From Pithys albifrons albifrons (taxonomy: Eukaryota; Chordata; Aves; Passeriformes; Thamnophilidae): a stretch of 64,000 nucleotides of DNA. Below are positions 45,887-59,300 of the stretch, one piece after another (within the stretch, counting starts at the first letter, position 1; each line of letters opens with the position of its first letter). The notes beneath the pieces were generated by a model that worked only from the letters and a program-made list of their open reading frames with translations, was not told the origin of the DNA and did no database searches. The stretch is from assembly GCF_047495875.1 (NCBI RefSeq), contig NC_092462.1:37911523-37975522 (forward strand), written 5' to 3'. A program made the position numbers and the translations under genes.

Positions 45887-48309
45887 TCTTTCCTGACTGT
45901 TGAATTTATGGCTGAGATGGCCAGATTACTAGAAACACTTATGTGTTTAAGGTTTTCATGTTTTAAGCGGGAGAATGTAGGGCAAGGAAAATGGAGTGGA
46001 ATTGCTTTTTATTTTGTGGAGATTGTAAATTCTGTTGTGGAAAATGTAATAAAGAAGCAGCTTAAACAAAAAGAGTGGCTGTGTGAAATTGCAAAATTTC
46101 CATTGGGTGAAAACAAATCCTAACTTTATGTACATTTCCCCAGGGAGATGTAATGTGAATGCTTACAGCTGGTTTTAGTTTCTTATTCCCTGATTAGGTT
46201 TAAATTAAAGGAAGGATGTCATATTGAATTATGAAGAATTACTTATTTTACATATTTTGGTTTATACATACCTTCTCTCACAATCTCACTGTAGCACTTG
46301 CAAGAACATATTGAACATGTGCACACAAATAATATTAAAAGTAAACTGGCTGCAGTGTAGTGGTTCTGACAGAGAAATGTGTACAGCTCCCACATCTTCC
46401 TTCCCAGTTCCTTCACTAGGAAGGGAAATTTACACTGCCATGCTGAACCTTCCCCTGCAAGTCAAGTTGTTTGGTGCCTGGGAAAGACGGGCTCTGTCTT
46501 TTTGAAACATCACCTGCTGGACCTTCTACTCCAGGGGGTCCTGCTGAGGGACCAGCAGCCCAGAAAAACTTTGCTGGCCCAGATCACAGGGGACAAGATT
46601 CCTGAGACAGCCAGTGTGTCCAATGCTGAACGATAGATACCTGGAGCAAGCTGAGCAGGATGGGAGGGGAGAAGGAAATGCCTCAACCATCCGTGCCATT
46701 TCTAAATGCAGGCTCTTTACTTAATGTCTGCTTTCAGCAAGCATCCAGGCGATCCAGCAGCCCAGAGGTTTGATATTCACTCTCTGGGGAGATTTATGTG
46801 TTTCTTCCAAAGGGAAGTGCTTTCTTCCTGGAGAAGATGGTATTATATGACTTACCTAAGCAGTCACAGCTATGCAGCACAGCTCAGACTGGCTTCATAT
46901 TTGATTCTGGTGCATACGAAAAGATTAGAAGAGCTTGGTTCAATCAATTGGCATGCTCACTGCCTTTGTGTGCATGTGTACGAAGACAAAAGCCAATTGG
47001 TAAATTGGTTTTAGAGTATTCCATAGGATGCTCTCACTAAAATTTTTCTTGCAAATTATCAGCTCTGCAGGAGTTGTAAGACCTAAAGCGTTCATTAATA
47101 GAAACTACTCTGGTAAATATTTATATAAGCACATACATTGTTAAAGTCAAGTAGGAAAAAAAAGAATAAAATTATCTACACTGGACAGAAAAAGCGTCTG
47201 TTTGAGTGATGGGGTTTACTGAGCTATGCTGTGTACTGTAGCATACCATTTGAGGTTGGGATCAGAGGGGAAGAAATCTTGCAGGAGCTCCCTGGCTGGT
47301 GGGCATCTATAGGTTACACAAGTGAGTGAACAGCTTGCTAGCACAGCCTCTGCAGTGCAAGATGCATTAATGCAATCTAGAGATGCAAAGAAGATGCTTT
47401 CTTAGTGCAGCTGGAAATTACACTCTTCTTAGAAGTGAAGAGCTGAAAGTCCCGTCTATTTCTTTGTGCTTTTGTAATGCTCTTCCCTGTTTCCTTCTCC
47501 AGAACAGGTTATTCATACCATGCTGTGTTTTTGAGTGGAGGACAAGAAGCCTGCTGCTGACCTGCATGGTAATTACAACAAAAAAGAGATTACTGTACTC
47601 TGAGAAGTGGGATTCTAAAAGCTGACAAGCAAGGGAAAGGGAACATGGAGACAAAGGTGTGAGAAGCAGTTTTGCTATGAGCCTCTGGGCATCCTGAGGA
47701 GCAGCACCTATCAGGTATGCTTGCCTTGGCCTCCACAGGGCTTCACTAAATGCTCTGACCCCTCCAGTCCCTTTTTCCTTTGAAGATGGCATTTGGGCCA
47801 GGTCTGGTGGTGGGGAAAGGGAGGCTACCCCTGGAAATGCAAATGGTGGCCGAAACTGATGGTGAGGGTGCTACAGCCTGCTCTAGAGCATCCTGGTGGC
47901 TGAAGCCACCCTCCATGCCTTAGAGCCAGGAGAGGAAGAGGAGAAGTGGAGCAGGACATGGAGTGAGAGAGCTGCTGGTTGCCACCGAGATTTTTGACAG
48001 ACACTACTTTAAGAAAACTAATAATAATGGCATTGGAATACAGCAGAGCTGGCCATACACTTATAATTAATTAGTGTGACTTAAGGAGCAATTATTCCTG
48101 GTATTCTGTATAGAACAGAAAGAAATTAAAACTCCTCAATGTGCTTAAAAACATCTAATCTAATGACCCCTTCAGTGAGCATCAGCACAACCCCCAGTTT
48201 TCATCATCCCATCTGAAGATGATGATAATTTGCCAGTCACAGTGTGTAACACTACTAATGCTCTTTCCTGTCTACTAGTCTAGAGTCATTGGGATATTTG
48301 TAGTCTCCA

Positions 48310-48380
48310 GCAACAACATTGTATAGTAATAGTAATAGAATTAGGAATAATAATAGTATACAACAACAACAGCAATAATG
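48310..48380. repeat. Compound trinucleotide repeat (CAA / TAG / TAA types)
   Basis: CAACAACA, TAGTAATAGTAATAG, AATAATAATAG and CAACAACAACAGCAATAATG follow one another with small interruptions. It is a likely variable microsatellite. Confidence 0.75.
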
Positions 48381-49461
48381 CTGTTCTATTTATCCAAAGG
48401 ATTCAAAGAGGCATTTGCCATCATTCTTGGAAAAAGGATGACCAGCAAATCACAGTCATGCCCAGAAATCTCTAGATTCATCTTGTTCTATCACTGTATA
48501 TATCTCATCTGACATTGAATCAGAATACTTCTGTATCATTTCCCCCACTGTAATATGGAGGCAAAAGAAACATCTGCTTCTCAAATGTACATAGTAAAAT
48601 TAAATACCTTTCTGTTTTCAAGCACTTTAATGCAATATGAACAGGAGCCATAAAAGTACCTCAGACTGAGGTGAAAGATTCTTTTATTACATACATTTTG
48701 GAAAAAGGATTCTGCAGAATAGACAATGGATATATCATCGGTTTCTTTACCTTCCTTTTTAAATCAGCTATGAGATATATAAACTTGTAACTTGACTACA
48801 TTAATGCTTTTTTCTTTTCTTCCATTCTATGTGCATATATATAGCTTATTACAGCTTCCTTGTCTCCTTTCAGTCAGATTACTTTTTCCTATCATACTGT
48901 GATATTTTGCTAAGTAAATAAAATATCCTTGAATAATACCACTCTTTAGTCAGTAATGTCACTGATCTATTTCAAATCGACCCATTTCAAGTTCCTAATG
49001 TACATATTGCAGCCCATATCATGTTTTGTCTGCACAGAGAAAGTCACTGTACCACAGCATCTCCTAATTTTTTAGATCAGTGAGTAAAACTGTGGCATTT
49101 CTCATTTTCAGGAAAAGAGGACAATAAGCAACAATGGTTACATTAAACAGATAGTCACTCTACACATTTGGATGCACAAAAAAAATTTAAACAAAGCTCC
49201 CTCTGCTTTGGAAAGCTGAGATTTTCTTCTGCATATCCTTGACTGAGATAGTGACCAACAAGGATGTTATTCCTTGGAAGGATGTTAGTCCCTGCAGTCC
49301 CTAGTCTCTGAAAGGGAAAACAGAAACAAATTTTCCAGTACCAACTACTCAATTACACCCTTGCTGTCAGGCGAGGTGTTCCATGAAGAGAGCTAGTGTG
49401 GTTTTGAACATGTCACTTAGTGATGCATTTAATCAAGAACACCTTGCAGTTGTGCAGCTTG

Positions 49462-49608
49462 CTTTTTTCTTTTTATTTTTTCTCCCCCCCCCCGCCCCCC
49501 AACTTCTTCCCCCCCTTTTTTTATTCTTTCCTCTTTTTTTCTGCTTCTGTCCCTTTTTCCTCTCTTCTCTCACCCCTCTTTTGCTTTTCCTTCTCTCTCT
49601 CTCTCCTT
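49462..49608 (+). repeat. 147-bp homopyrimidine tract
   Basis: Only 9 of 147 plus-strand bases are purines. It contains C10-G-C6 at 49484-49500, long T runs, and a terminal CT dinucleotide repeat (about 49592-49604). On the minus strand this is a purine tract with long G runs. Such tracts can form triplex (H-DNA) and, through the G runs, quadruplex structures, and they are hard to sequence. Two apparent Pro/Phe/Leu-rich open frames across it are artefacts. Confidence 0.9.
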
Positions 49609-52600
49609 AATAGCTGAATCTACTGACAAGTAAAACCCTTCCTTCAGTGACTTTAATATGCTTTCATACCATGTTTGCTCCACTTTATTTCTCAGCTTTG
49701 TTATTTCCACTCCCCAGTAAAATCTATCACCTCTGAGTGAGTTATTTGCTTTTCTGGACTGCAGCAAATACCACCCACTCTGTTAAGGTCAGGCTTCAAC
49801 TCCTTGACTTCTCTATTGTTCCGTCCTTTCCTTACCCACTCTGTCATTGCAGTACGACAGCTCCAGCTGGGAGGGCAGGGAAATCACTCCCTCAAGAGCA
49901 GTTTATCATGGCAATAAATGTTATGTGTTTTACTAGGATGCCATCAAAGTTCACCATCACACCATCATGCTGAAGCTGAAACAATTGTTTCTTTTATTCA
50001 TCTATTATATATACTTTATTGGGTAGGTGTCAGTATCCTGCAGAGATCAGCATCCTGAAGGTACAAGATGCTAATTCAAGCTTCTGCTGTGTTGTGAAAA
50101 TTACAGAATTTGGAGAGAGAAAAGTCATAATACTTTTAATTAATGGCGCTTCCCAATTTTCTTCCTGTTCTCCCCACTGCCTGGGTTTTAATGACTTTGC
50201 TCACATAGGCATCTCCAAAGTCAGTCATTAAATGATATTCATGGCCTTTACATTTCTTTCTGGTAGTTTGCTTCTTTTTATAGTACTGCCTGTGCCAGCT
50301 CTGTTAACTTAAAAGCATAAGAGGCATGAGATATTTGTGACTGCAACTGGTGCTCAGCAGAATCTGGCCAGTCAGCTGAATTGGTCTATCATTCATGAAA
50401 TTAGATTTTTTTTTTAAACATACAAGACAGAAAAGAGAATCTTTTCTACCTGCATTCCCTCCCCTATCTTCAATTAACTATTGATCTTTCCTCACCCAAG
50501 AGAGCTTAATAAAAACTGAGATTACACTTTACTGTATTAATTTCATCTAGCAGAATTGCTTGTAGCAAGATGAAAAAAAAGTTGTTGAATGTGTCACAGG
50601 GTAATTCACTGAGCACTAAAGGAAATTGCTTAAAACAAAATGAAATTTGTTATACTGTAAGCTCTCAATGACATATGAGACCTCCAGTATTCTGCTGGGA
50701 AAAATGGTCAGCAGCCTCGCACTGAAATGTATTAGGTATCTACTCCTTGAAAGGAAGATTTGGATTGACTGAAAATATCTGGGACTTTAGGTGAAATTCC
50801 CAGCAACATTTTCAGGCAACAACATGAAGGAAAAAGCTGAAACCCAGAATATCTAGTTTCAACATTTTTCTACAGAAACTACTGTCATGCTGGGATCTTA
50901 ATTTTGGGATGACTGTATGATTTATTTCATTTTATGTTAGACAAGAATGCTAGCTCTGACAAATTGAAGAAAACTTTGCTTTGACTAATGAACACAATCA
51001 TGTATATTGAGTATGCTAGAGGAATAAAGGAAGATGTGTCACTGGTGGATGGGATTCAGCTTCAAGGAGGTAAATATCAAGTAGAAAAGTAGAGTATCAT
51101 TAAATGGGATGATACAGCAAGACTGTTCCTATTGGTGTCTACAGCTGGTTTCTTTCTCCTGATATGAACAGTGTTCACTTATTGGTTCTTGATTAAGCTG
51201 GAGTAAATGCTTTTGATCAAAAGGCAAAAGAGGACACATTTGCCTGTCCCATATGTTCCTGGTTTTGAGGGTTCTTTTTTTATGATGGGGATAGATATTT
51301 GGCCACAAATATAAAAATGTTGTATCCTTGCCTCTATGGGCTTTCAAGAAAGAATACTGACTGAGGGTTAAGAAGGTTACTCAAAACAAGTGCAAATGCT
51401 TGAGCCTAGAAGCAGTGTTTTCTGAATGCATTCCTACTAGGATGTAGTATGCCTTCCCACTACCTTAATTGTTGAGCACTGACATGTGGTTCTGGAATCT
51501 GGTCAGGGTTTGGGGCTGTTTTCTGGTAAGCAGTTCGAACAGTAACAAGAGCTGAATGAGGCTTTTCAGGTGATACAATTCAATAATTGCATGGCACTGA
51601 CTTGGGTCATTTCATGGTTTCTGTGGGTTCACTCAGCTTCAGCCAGCACAGACTTTGTCCTCTACTGAACTCCTGAGCCAGGGTTTCAGAGCTAGAACTA
51701 GGACATGCAGAAAGCACAGCACTTTTCCCACCTGGCTACCACCTTTTTATTTTCAAGTCCAAAAACTGCCTCCATGTTGGGATACGCATTTATTTCAGGT
51801 CCCCGGAGACCTAATGGAGCCTGTTACCACCAGACACTGGAAGGGATGGAGTTTCCTCTGTGTGCTACTATTATGCTTGGTTTTATCTAAGGCTGAAATG
51901 TATTTGGGCATCGTTATTCCTAGTTTCTATCTCTTGGCTTGCCTTCCATTCTAACTAAACCACTGACCAAAAGGTAGTGACATAGGCTGATGGCAACAGA
52001 ATGTTTGCTTTGAAATGTTGTAATAGGTTTCTTTGTGCTTTGAGTGACTGCACAATCAGTGTAGTTTTGTATGAACAAAAAATATTAACAAAGTATGGAT
52101 TTATTTATTGTAGCTAGGCCGAGATAGAAGTCAAAGGGACAGCCTGCTATCCGTCTCAGCCAACTACAAAATGGAAGATTATTTAAATTCAGCATATAAA
52201 TAGAGCTTTGCAGAAAAGGTGTAAATTGTACAGGGGCAGCTTTAATGCCTTCCAAGGTCATCAACAATTATTTCACTTCCATTTTAATTCACATGGTCAG
52301 GTCCCAGAGACCAATAGCTTAATGGTCTTGGGAGTATGCAGGTGCTCTTCTAGTCACCTGACTTCTGTTTAATTTGATTTGAAATGTTGCCTCTGGTCAA
52401 AGGAGTGACTATGGCTTCCTGTGTTGAAAAGGCTTTTCATATCCCTTCCGTACATAACAAGAGCTGTTCAATAAAATTGTTGTCTTCTTGCCATTGCCTT
52501 TTAGAGCTGTGTTACATCACATCCAAGATAGCTCACCATTTTGGTCCCCCAAAATTAAAACTGACCAGACAAACAAATAAACAAATTATTTAAAGCCTTA

Positions 52601-55600
52601 CCAAGCCTGTAGTCATTTTGCGTGGCTATGTTATCAGCAGCTCAGACCACTGCCTACTCAATATGAGCATGTTTGGTTAAAATAGTGGGGTCAAAATAAT
52701 GAATGGAATGGCTACATCATATCTTGGAAAAACATTTAAAAGGGTGTTTTGTTTCTGTGAGGACACTTGAGATTTGATGTAATAGTGCTTGCAAGAGTTG
52801 ATATAGAGGAAATTCTTGCTTCTCAATAAAAATCTCCATTTTTACTGGCTCACATACACAGAGTGGCAGCCAGCTGATAAAATATTTGATGGAGTTTTCT
52901 TTCCATCCAGCCACATACTCTACAGCTATGAAGTCTATTTTTTTTTATGTGGGAAAATTATGATGTTTTGAAAGCATTTTGTGTTTATCATACTGCTCTT
53001 TAGGTGGGAGTCTGCATATTTTGTGCTTCAACTGAAACTTTGTCTTTTAAACCTGCTGGATGAGACAGTAAAGTAAAAAATAATCATAAAAATAATCATA
53101 TAAATCTCTTATCTCTGTCAGTTACTTACACGCAAAGTAAGATGTATATTCTGCAAAAGTATTTTTAGCTTTTCATGTGCTGTTTGGATTCCTTATAGAA
53201 TGACTAGTTAAGAAGATATATATAAATACATGTATCTATATACATAATATGGCTTTGTAAGACAGAAACTGTAAACAACATTTGCAAAATATTACTTCAT
53301 CAGGGACATGAAAATCTAGAAAACAGAGCAGTTCTACTATCTTACCTAAAATAAACACAGACTTCCTCAGTAATTTAAACTCTGCAGCATTACTTGCATT
53401 TACTAATAACAATTCCTTAACTTTCCAGAATGGAAAGTCTTCGAATTCCTACTCATTTAGTTACTCAAGAGTATGAAACATTTTATCACATTAAACTGCT
53501 GGGTTGTTTTTTTTTTGTTCACAATGGGGAATTTGATTCCTAATGCTAGAGCCAGAAGAGGTCCTGGCTGGTGGGATTTTAGGTGCCTGCTCTCTGGAAC
53601 AAATACTATACTCTCCATCTTCCCAGGCTATGCACTGAGAAAACTGGGTTGCTGCAGGGAAGAAGCCACGGCAGTCAAAATAACACAGAACTATCCTACT
53701 CTGTGACAGGTACAGAGCATCAGGTATGTTAAATCTGGTACCCCCTTCTGCAGGGCTACAGGAGAGGCCCCTCCCTGAATGGCATCAGTAGATATTTCAA
53801 GGGACATCTCCAACAAGAAGGGTAAAGAGTGTCTTTTCTACCTAAGATGCAAAAGAGCACTCTCCTGGTGGGTAACTGTGAAAGCACTGAAAAGCACCAC
53901 CTTGGCAGTTTTCACTGTTGCTTGTGAGGACTTGAAGCTTGGTAATGTGGTATGTTGTGTTTTTGTGGGCCTCCCACAGCATTTTCTCCAGGCATCAGTT
54001 TCTCTGGATTCTACTTTCTCTGTCTGGTTAACCAGTGAGATGAGCTCTCCTGCAATCCTGGTAGATGTGGCTACCAGTAATTGCTAAAATTAAAAAGAGC
54101 AGGAAGCCAGTTGAGCTTGATGCTACAGGGCTCAGCTGAGTAAAGGCTGCAGAATCACAGTTTTGGACTTAAGCAGCAGTGTATCACCCGAACTCTGATC
54201 TCCATGCTATTTCCTGACCTCCCCTTCTGTTTCAGTGATATTCTGGCTAGAACTCAGCAGGGATTGGGTTCAGCTGTGTAAAAGCCTGCTTAACTGTAGC
54301 AAAGCAAAGCAGTTCAGTGCTGTCCACATCTGGTTGGTAAGTTGTAGAGGTACCAGTGATGGTAATAACGTATTATATCTACTTTCTGGGCAAGCAGTGG
54401 GTGAGAAAGGGATGTAACAGTGGGGACTGAGGTGTCTATGTCCATTTCTTGGTCCAGCCCTGTCCACCATTTATGTAGTAGTGATACTCTCAGTCTACCT
54501 GCTTCTCTGACACTGGGAATTTACAGACTGCCTTACTGTTCCCATCATTATCCAGTTTGGTTTGCTGGTCAGAGGATGCATGGAAAACAGCCCACTCTCA
54601 CTGATTAGCTCCAGGCCTGGGGGGAAACCATGCAAAGGTGATAGCAATCATTTTCATACCAGTTATAGAGTCTGGTGAAGTCTAGTCTTTCCCCACAACT
54701 ATGGAAGATGCAAATCCTCTGACTGCTGCTGCAGAGACTAGCAAAGAGTACAGGAGAGCCTCAGCCATGAAACCCATTTGTTTTAATGTGCAGCATTCTC
54801 CCCAGAGAAGTCCTCTGGGACATGTCTCAGCCCCTTGGTGTACTGGCATGTTTCCAGCTGGTGGGTGTGATTCACCAGACTCACCCTGAAGGTGTCCATG
54901 TAACACCCATACATTATGTATATAGATCGACTTTCACCTGAAGAATGGGAATGTCTTTTCTGTCAAGTGAACATGAGCTGTGAAGAACCTGCAGAGTGTG
55001 TTATAGCAGTCCTGAACAGTTGTTAGCTTTTCAGAAGGATTACGCTCTTAGTTGGAAATGCCTCCTTGTTCAGTTCCTAGAGTTTTTCCAGGCCTAAAGT
55101 CTCCTCATCTGAGTTGTCAAACATATAATTGTCACCAGAGACAGCTGACATGGGAAATAATGCCATGAAAGAAGTAAGTGATACAGCAACTTTGCGAAAT
55201 ATTTTACAAATCTCTATTAAAGCCAGGCTTTTACTTCTAATTTAATTAACATTGTACTGTGCTGAAATTTTTATGCACAAGTTTAAGAGTTACAGCTAAA
55301 TGATGTTATGACTCATTATGGCAATATGCAGCAGCATTGAACAAGACTTGTCTCCCTGTCCTCCAAATCTTATCCATTCCACACTTGGTTTACCACAAAA
55401 ATGGTCTTCATTACTATAAGCTTAAAACAAGAGGACATATTTTAACATAGATTCTATATTTCAAATGTGCAATGATGGTCTTGTTAAGAGGAAGCAGAGT
55501 CAAGTGTGCTTCAGACACACTAGCAATTAAGTATATATTATTCCTCCCTTCTGCCAGAGCACAGAGTGAAAGGGGATATCCCTTCTCTGGAGTGAAGATG

Positions 55601-55935
55601 ACCAGTTATGGATCTTAGGAAATATTTAAATGAAAATATTAGTTTTTGATTAAATAAACCATAGTAAGGAAATTAATTTCTGTGCTGCACACTCCTGAGA
55701 ATCACTTCCACACAGGACAATGTAGAGAAGATGGAATTTTCTTCTCAGGTGTGCACAGCAGAAGGACAAAAGGTAACAGACACAGGCTGGAAAATAGGAA
55801 ATCCCAACTCAGTATATGGAGTGATCAGACCCTGGAGCAGGTTGTGCAAGCCCCATCTTTGGACATCTCTTAAACCTGGATGGACACACAGTCACTGAGC
55901 AAAGTGTGGTGGTTGTTGTTGATCATGTAATCACT
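49609..55935. other. Intergenic DNA without recognised genes
   Basis: AT-rich unique sequence. It includes a 12-bp tandem duplication at 53076-53099. Open frames of up to about 102 codons (for example 53779-54087) have no recognisable domain. Conserved regulatory elements are plausible from synteny but cannot be picked out by eye. Confidence 0.5.
53076..53099 (+). repeat. 12-bp tandem duplication
   Basis: AAAAATAATCAT occurs twice, perfectly, at 53076-53087 and 53088-53099. Confidence 0.8.
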
Positions 55936-56342
55936 GAACATGCTGAGTTGAAACGGACACAAAAGGGTCATTGAGTCCACCTCCTGGCCCTGCACAGGAC
56001 CATCCCCAAGTGTCACACCATGTGCCTGAGGGCATTGTCTAAACACTTCTTGAACTCTATCAGGCTGGGTGCTGTGACCACTTCCCTGGGGATCCTGTTC
56101 CTGTGCCCAGCCACCCTCTGGGTGAAGACTCTTTGTCTAATATTCAGTCTAAACCTCCCCTAACACAACTTCAGGCCATTGCCTTGAGTCCTGTCACTGG
56201 TCACCCCTGATTCTGCTCTTCCCCTCACGAGGAAGTTCTAGATTGCAGTGAGGTCTCCCCTCACTCTCCTCATCTCCAGGCTGAACAGACCACTTCCGCT
56301 CAAGGCTCTTCACCATCTTCTTTGACCTCCTTTGGATGCTGA
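55936..56342 (-). mobile_element. CR1 LINE 3' portion
   Basis: Reverse-strand CR1 with its 3' tip at the left. Landmarks are GGTCATTGAGTCCACCTCC, GGGTGCTGTGACCACTTCC, CCACCCTCTGGGTGAAGA and CTTCACCATCTTCTTTGACC. It is 5'-truncated to about 407 bp and is closest to the subfamily of the copy at 41.3 kb. Confidence 0.92.
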
Positions 56343-59300
56343 AATGATACCAGCAGCTTGCCAGGAATGCTTGTATCACACAATGTGATTCTTTAGAGCA
56401 ATCAGTATTTCAGTTATTTCTTTCAGAATGAGTTCTAAAAGATGATTTGTGACTGCCCATATGAGGTGTGTATCTCATGTCACTCTTATTGGAAGGAGCC
56501 ATAATTTGAGGCATTTTTGAGGTACTTCTGTGGCTTGGCTGATGGCTGTCGTTCGTTTCTTCAGTAAATTTGGGTTAATATCACTGGCTGGCTTCAAGCA
56601 ACCCTTCTTAAAACAGTGCTTCTGATAACAACTGAAACATTTCCAAAAATGAGCATTTAGACATTATTAGAATCCAAGTAATGTAAAGATGTAAAGAGCA
56701 TTGCTTTCTTCTTTTTTTTTTTCAGATTCACACTCACAAGTGTATAAAGATGTCATTTATATCCTAGACACATTAATTTCTGATTTTTTTCCTTTAACTC
56801 TCTTAATTGGAAGAAAGTATGTTGCTGCTGATTTATGAACTCTTCAGAAGTGCCAGGGATCATTTTAAATGTACACAGCTGCTCTGCAGTAGTTTAACTT
56901 GGCAGATAGTATTAAACCATTGAATTGTGTCATTTATTTGTGTATGCACACAATAAGTTCCTTGTGCAGGTTCTTCAGAAAAAGTCTCAATTTGATTCGG
57001 AAATGTGGCCTAAAAATAACCTAGCCCCATGATTTATTGTTTTGGTGCTTGTCTTCAAACAGTACATCTAAAATGAAGAATGAGATACCATGTATACCCC
57101 AGATAAGGCAATGGAATGGAAGTCATCCGCAAGAGGAACTGTAGACTGAGGTCTAAAATGCAAAAGTTCCCAGGGTGAATGAGCAAGACACATGATGGGA
57201 ATCGACTCGTGTTGCTGGTATTTGGGAATGCTGCAACTTATTTCATTGCTAGGAAGGGAGTGTATGACGTTGTGTAATGAGAAAGAGCAGCAGTCATGAC
57301 AGCAGTATCACTGGTTATAATGTAGTATAAATCAGGGCAGTTTACTCTGTCATTCCATTCAGGGCATCATAAAAGTAATGCCTGTCGTCTGGAAAAAATC
57401 TAAACTCAGAGAATAATATAATGCATTTTACATACACCCTACAGAATGTATAAGAATAAAACACTTAGGAATCGAGTCTTTATACTAAGGGGTGACATCT
57501 GCAAATATATTCTACAATCAATATTATGGGACTTGATTTATGTCTCAAACTGTTCTATGGGGGGAAAAAAGAAGCAGTATAGATTCTATTATAGCTCTAA
57601 AAAATAACTTTTTCGGCCATGATACTAATCTCTTTGATCCATATAACTTAACGTATTGGAAAGCAAAAGAACTTCCCTTATTTCTTCTTTGGCTGTAAAG
57701 TGGACTGAAAACAGCCTTCAGGGAATTGTAGATTCAGTTACATCCTCAACAAGAGAACCTAATGGACAGTGTTTAAAGACTGATTGATAGACATCATCTC
57801 TTGATGATCATAGCAGAACTTTTTAGACTGCTGATTGCAAACACAGACATTCGGAAAAGCAAAGCAAAATTTATGCCTGTCAGGATTTTTGCTGTGCTTT
57901 GTCTCCTTTTTTCTTTCCTTCCCTCAAACCAGATTTCAGCAGTCTGACCTGGAAATCAGTAATAATGGCCAAAAAAAGGTGAGCCAAAGACTAATATCAG
58001 ATGTACAAGTTTGAAATATTTTTCTTTGGTAAATGGTCTAAAAGACAGAAATTTAAAATGAAATTGAATGTAAGTTTGTTTAGTCCTCTGGAAAATTATG
58101 AAACTTTTGCATATCAGAAGCTTTAGGAGCTAGAAGAACTTCAGAAGGTAGGTGCAGCATTGTTTATTCATGATGATTCAGTTCTTTCCTTCGTCACTGT
58201 CACAAAATTTCTGTGTGCTCTGCATAGACACAGCATGGAGAACAAGTTGTTTTCAGGAAGTCATGAAATTTCTGTTGTCTTGTTATGAAGGGCTGTGAAG
58301 CATAGATTTACTTTTTGTTCAGGATCAGTGCTGGCATTAGCTGATGAAATTGAAATATCTGTCGTATTTCCCTTTTTATTCCTTGCACTCTGAGGTGGCA
58401 ACCTGTGAGGTGATTGTGGAATCACTCAGATGCCTTACCCAAGACTCCAGTGTAAAGGAGCTCAGATCACCAAGGAGCAGACCTGGAGCACTTTGAGTCT
58501 TCTGCTTTAAAGAAACTGGGCTACTAAGCTACCACTCAGAGAGTTAAAGCAGAAAGTATTATCAGTGATCTGAGTGAAGATCATGTTGAGCGCTATTGTC
58601 TTCTTGTTTTGCAGAACCCCAGACCTCAACACAGAGAGATAAGGCTGCCCATGTACTCACATTGGATACAGGTTGTGTGCACTATGGCAACTGGTTTGCA
58701 TATTTATGATCTGTTGGGCAGTATGCTGGACAGATCACTGGAGCCATCTAATTTGTGTAGGACTTCTTGGTCCCTTTCATCATTTCTACCACTGTACAAA
58801 CCACAAATCTGGTCTACTGTTTTTCTAACTGCTACTTCTCCATTGCAGTAAGAGTTGGGGGGTTTGGAGAGTAGAAGAGATTTTTGCTTAAGGCAATAGG
58901 AGAAGGAAATAAATATCAATGTATGTAACAGAATATATGAGAATTGCCTTGGTAGATTGGTCTTCTGTTCTTGAATCCTCTACTTTTTATTTGGACTATC
59001 AAAGTATAAGACATTTCATCCAAGACTTTCTTTTGTAATTAATGCATTTGTATGTTGACATTGCCTACAATTATCTAATTTTAATGTTAAAGTATAGAGG
59101 GAATTGTTGGAAGTGTCCTCTGTGCATCATTTTATTGCTACACAGGCCCACCGCAGTGGGCTGAACAATAATCAGTTTACCAAAAGCTGCAGCTAGAGCC
59201 CCATTAAAATGTTTGATGATGAAATTTTTAGAACTTATGCAAACATAGGGGGTTTTAAGCAAAATTATTACTAGGCCAATGGTGCAGATGCTCCATATTT

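Larger units (their letters stand above)
42860..49461. other. Intergenic DNA with simple repeats
   Basis: No coding exon was recognised. It contains an AT-rich palindrome (43707-43738), an A17 run (45870-45886) and trinucleotide-type repeats (48310-48380). A somewhat GC-richer stretch at about 47.6-48.0 kb shows no recognisable family. Confidence 0.5.
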
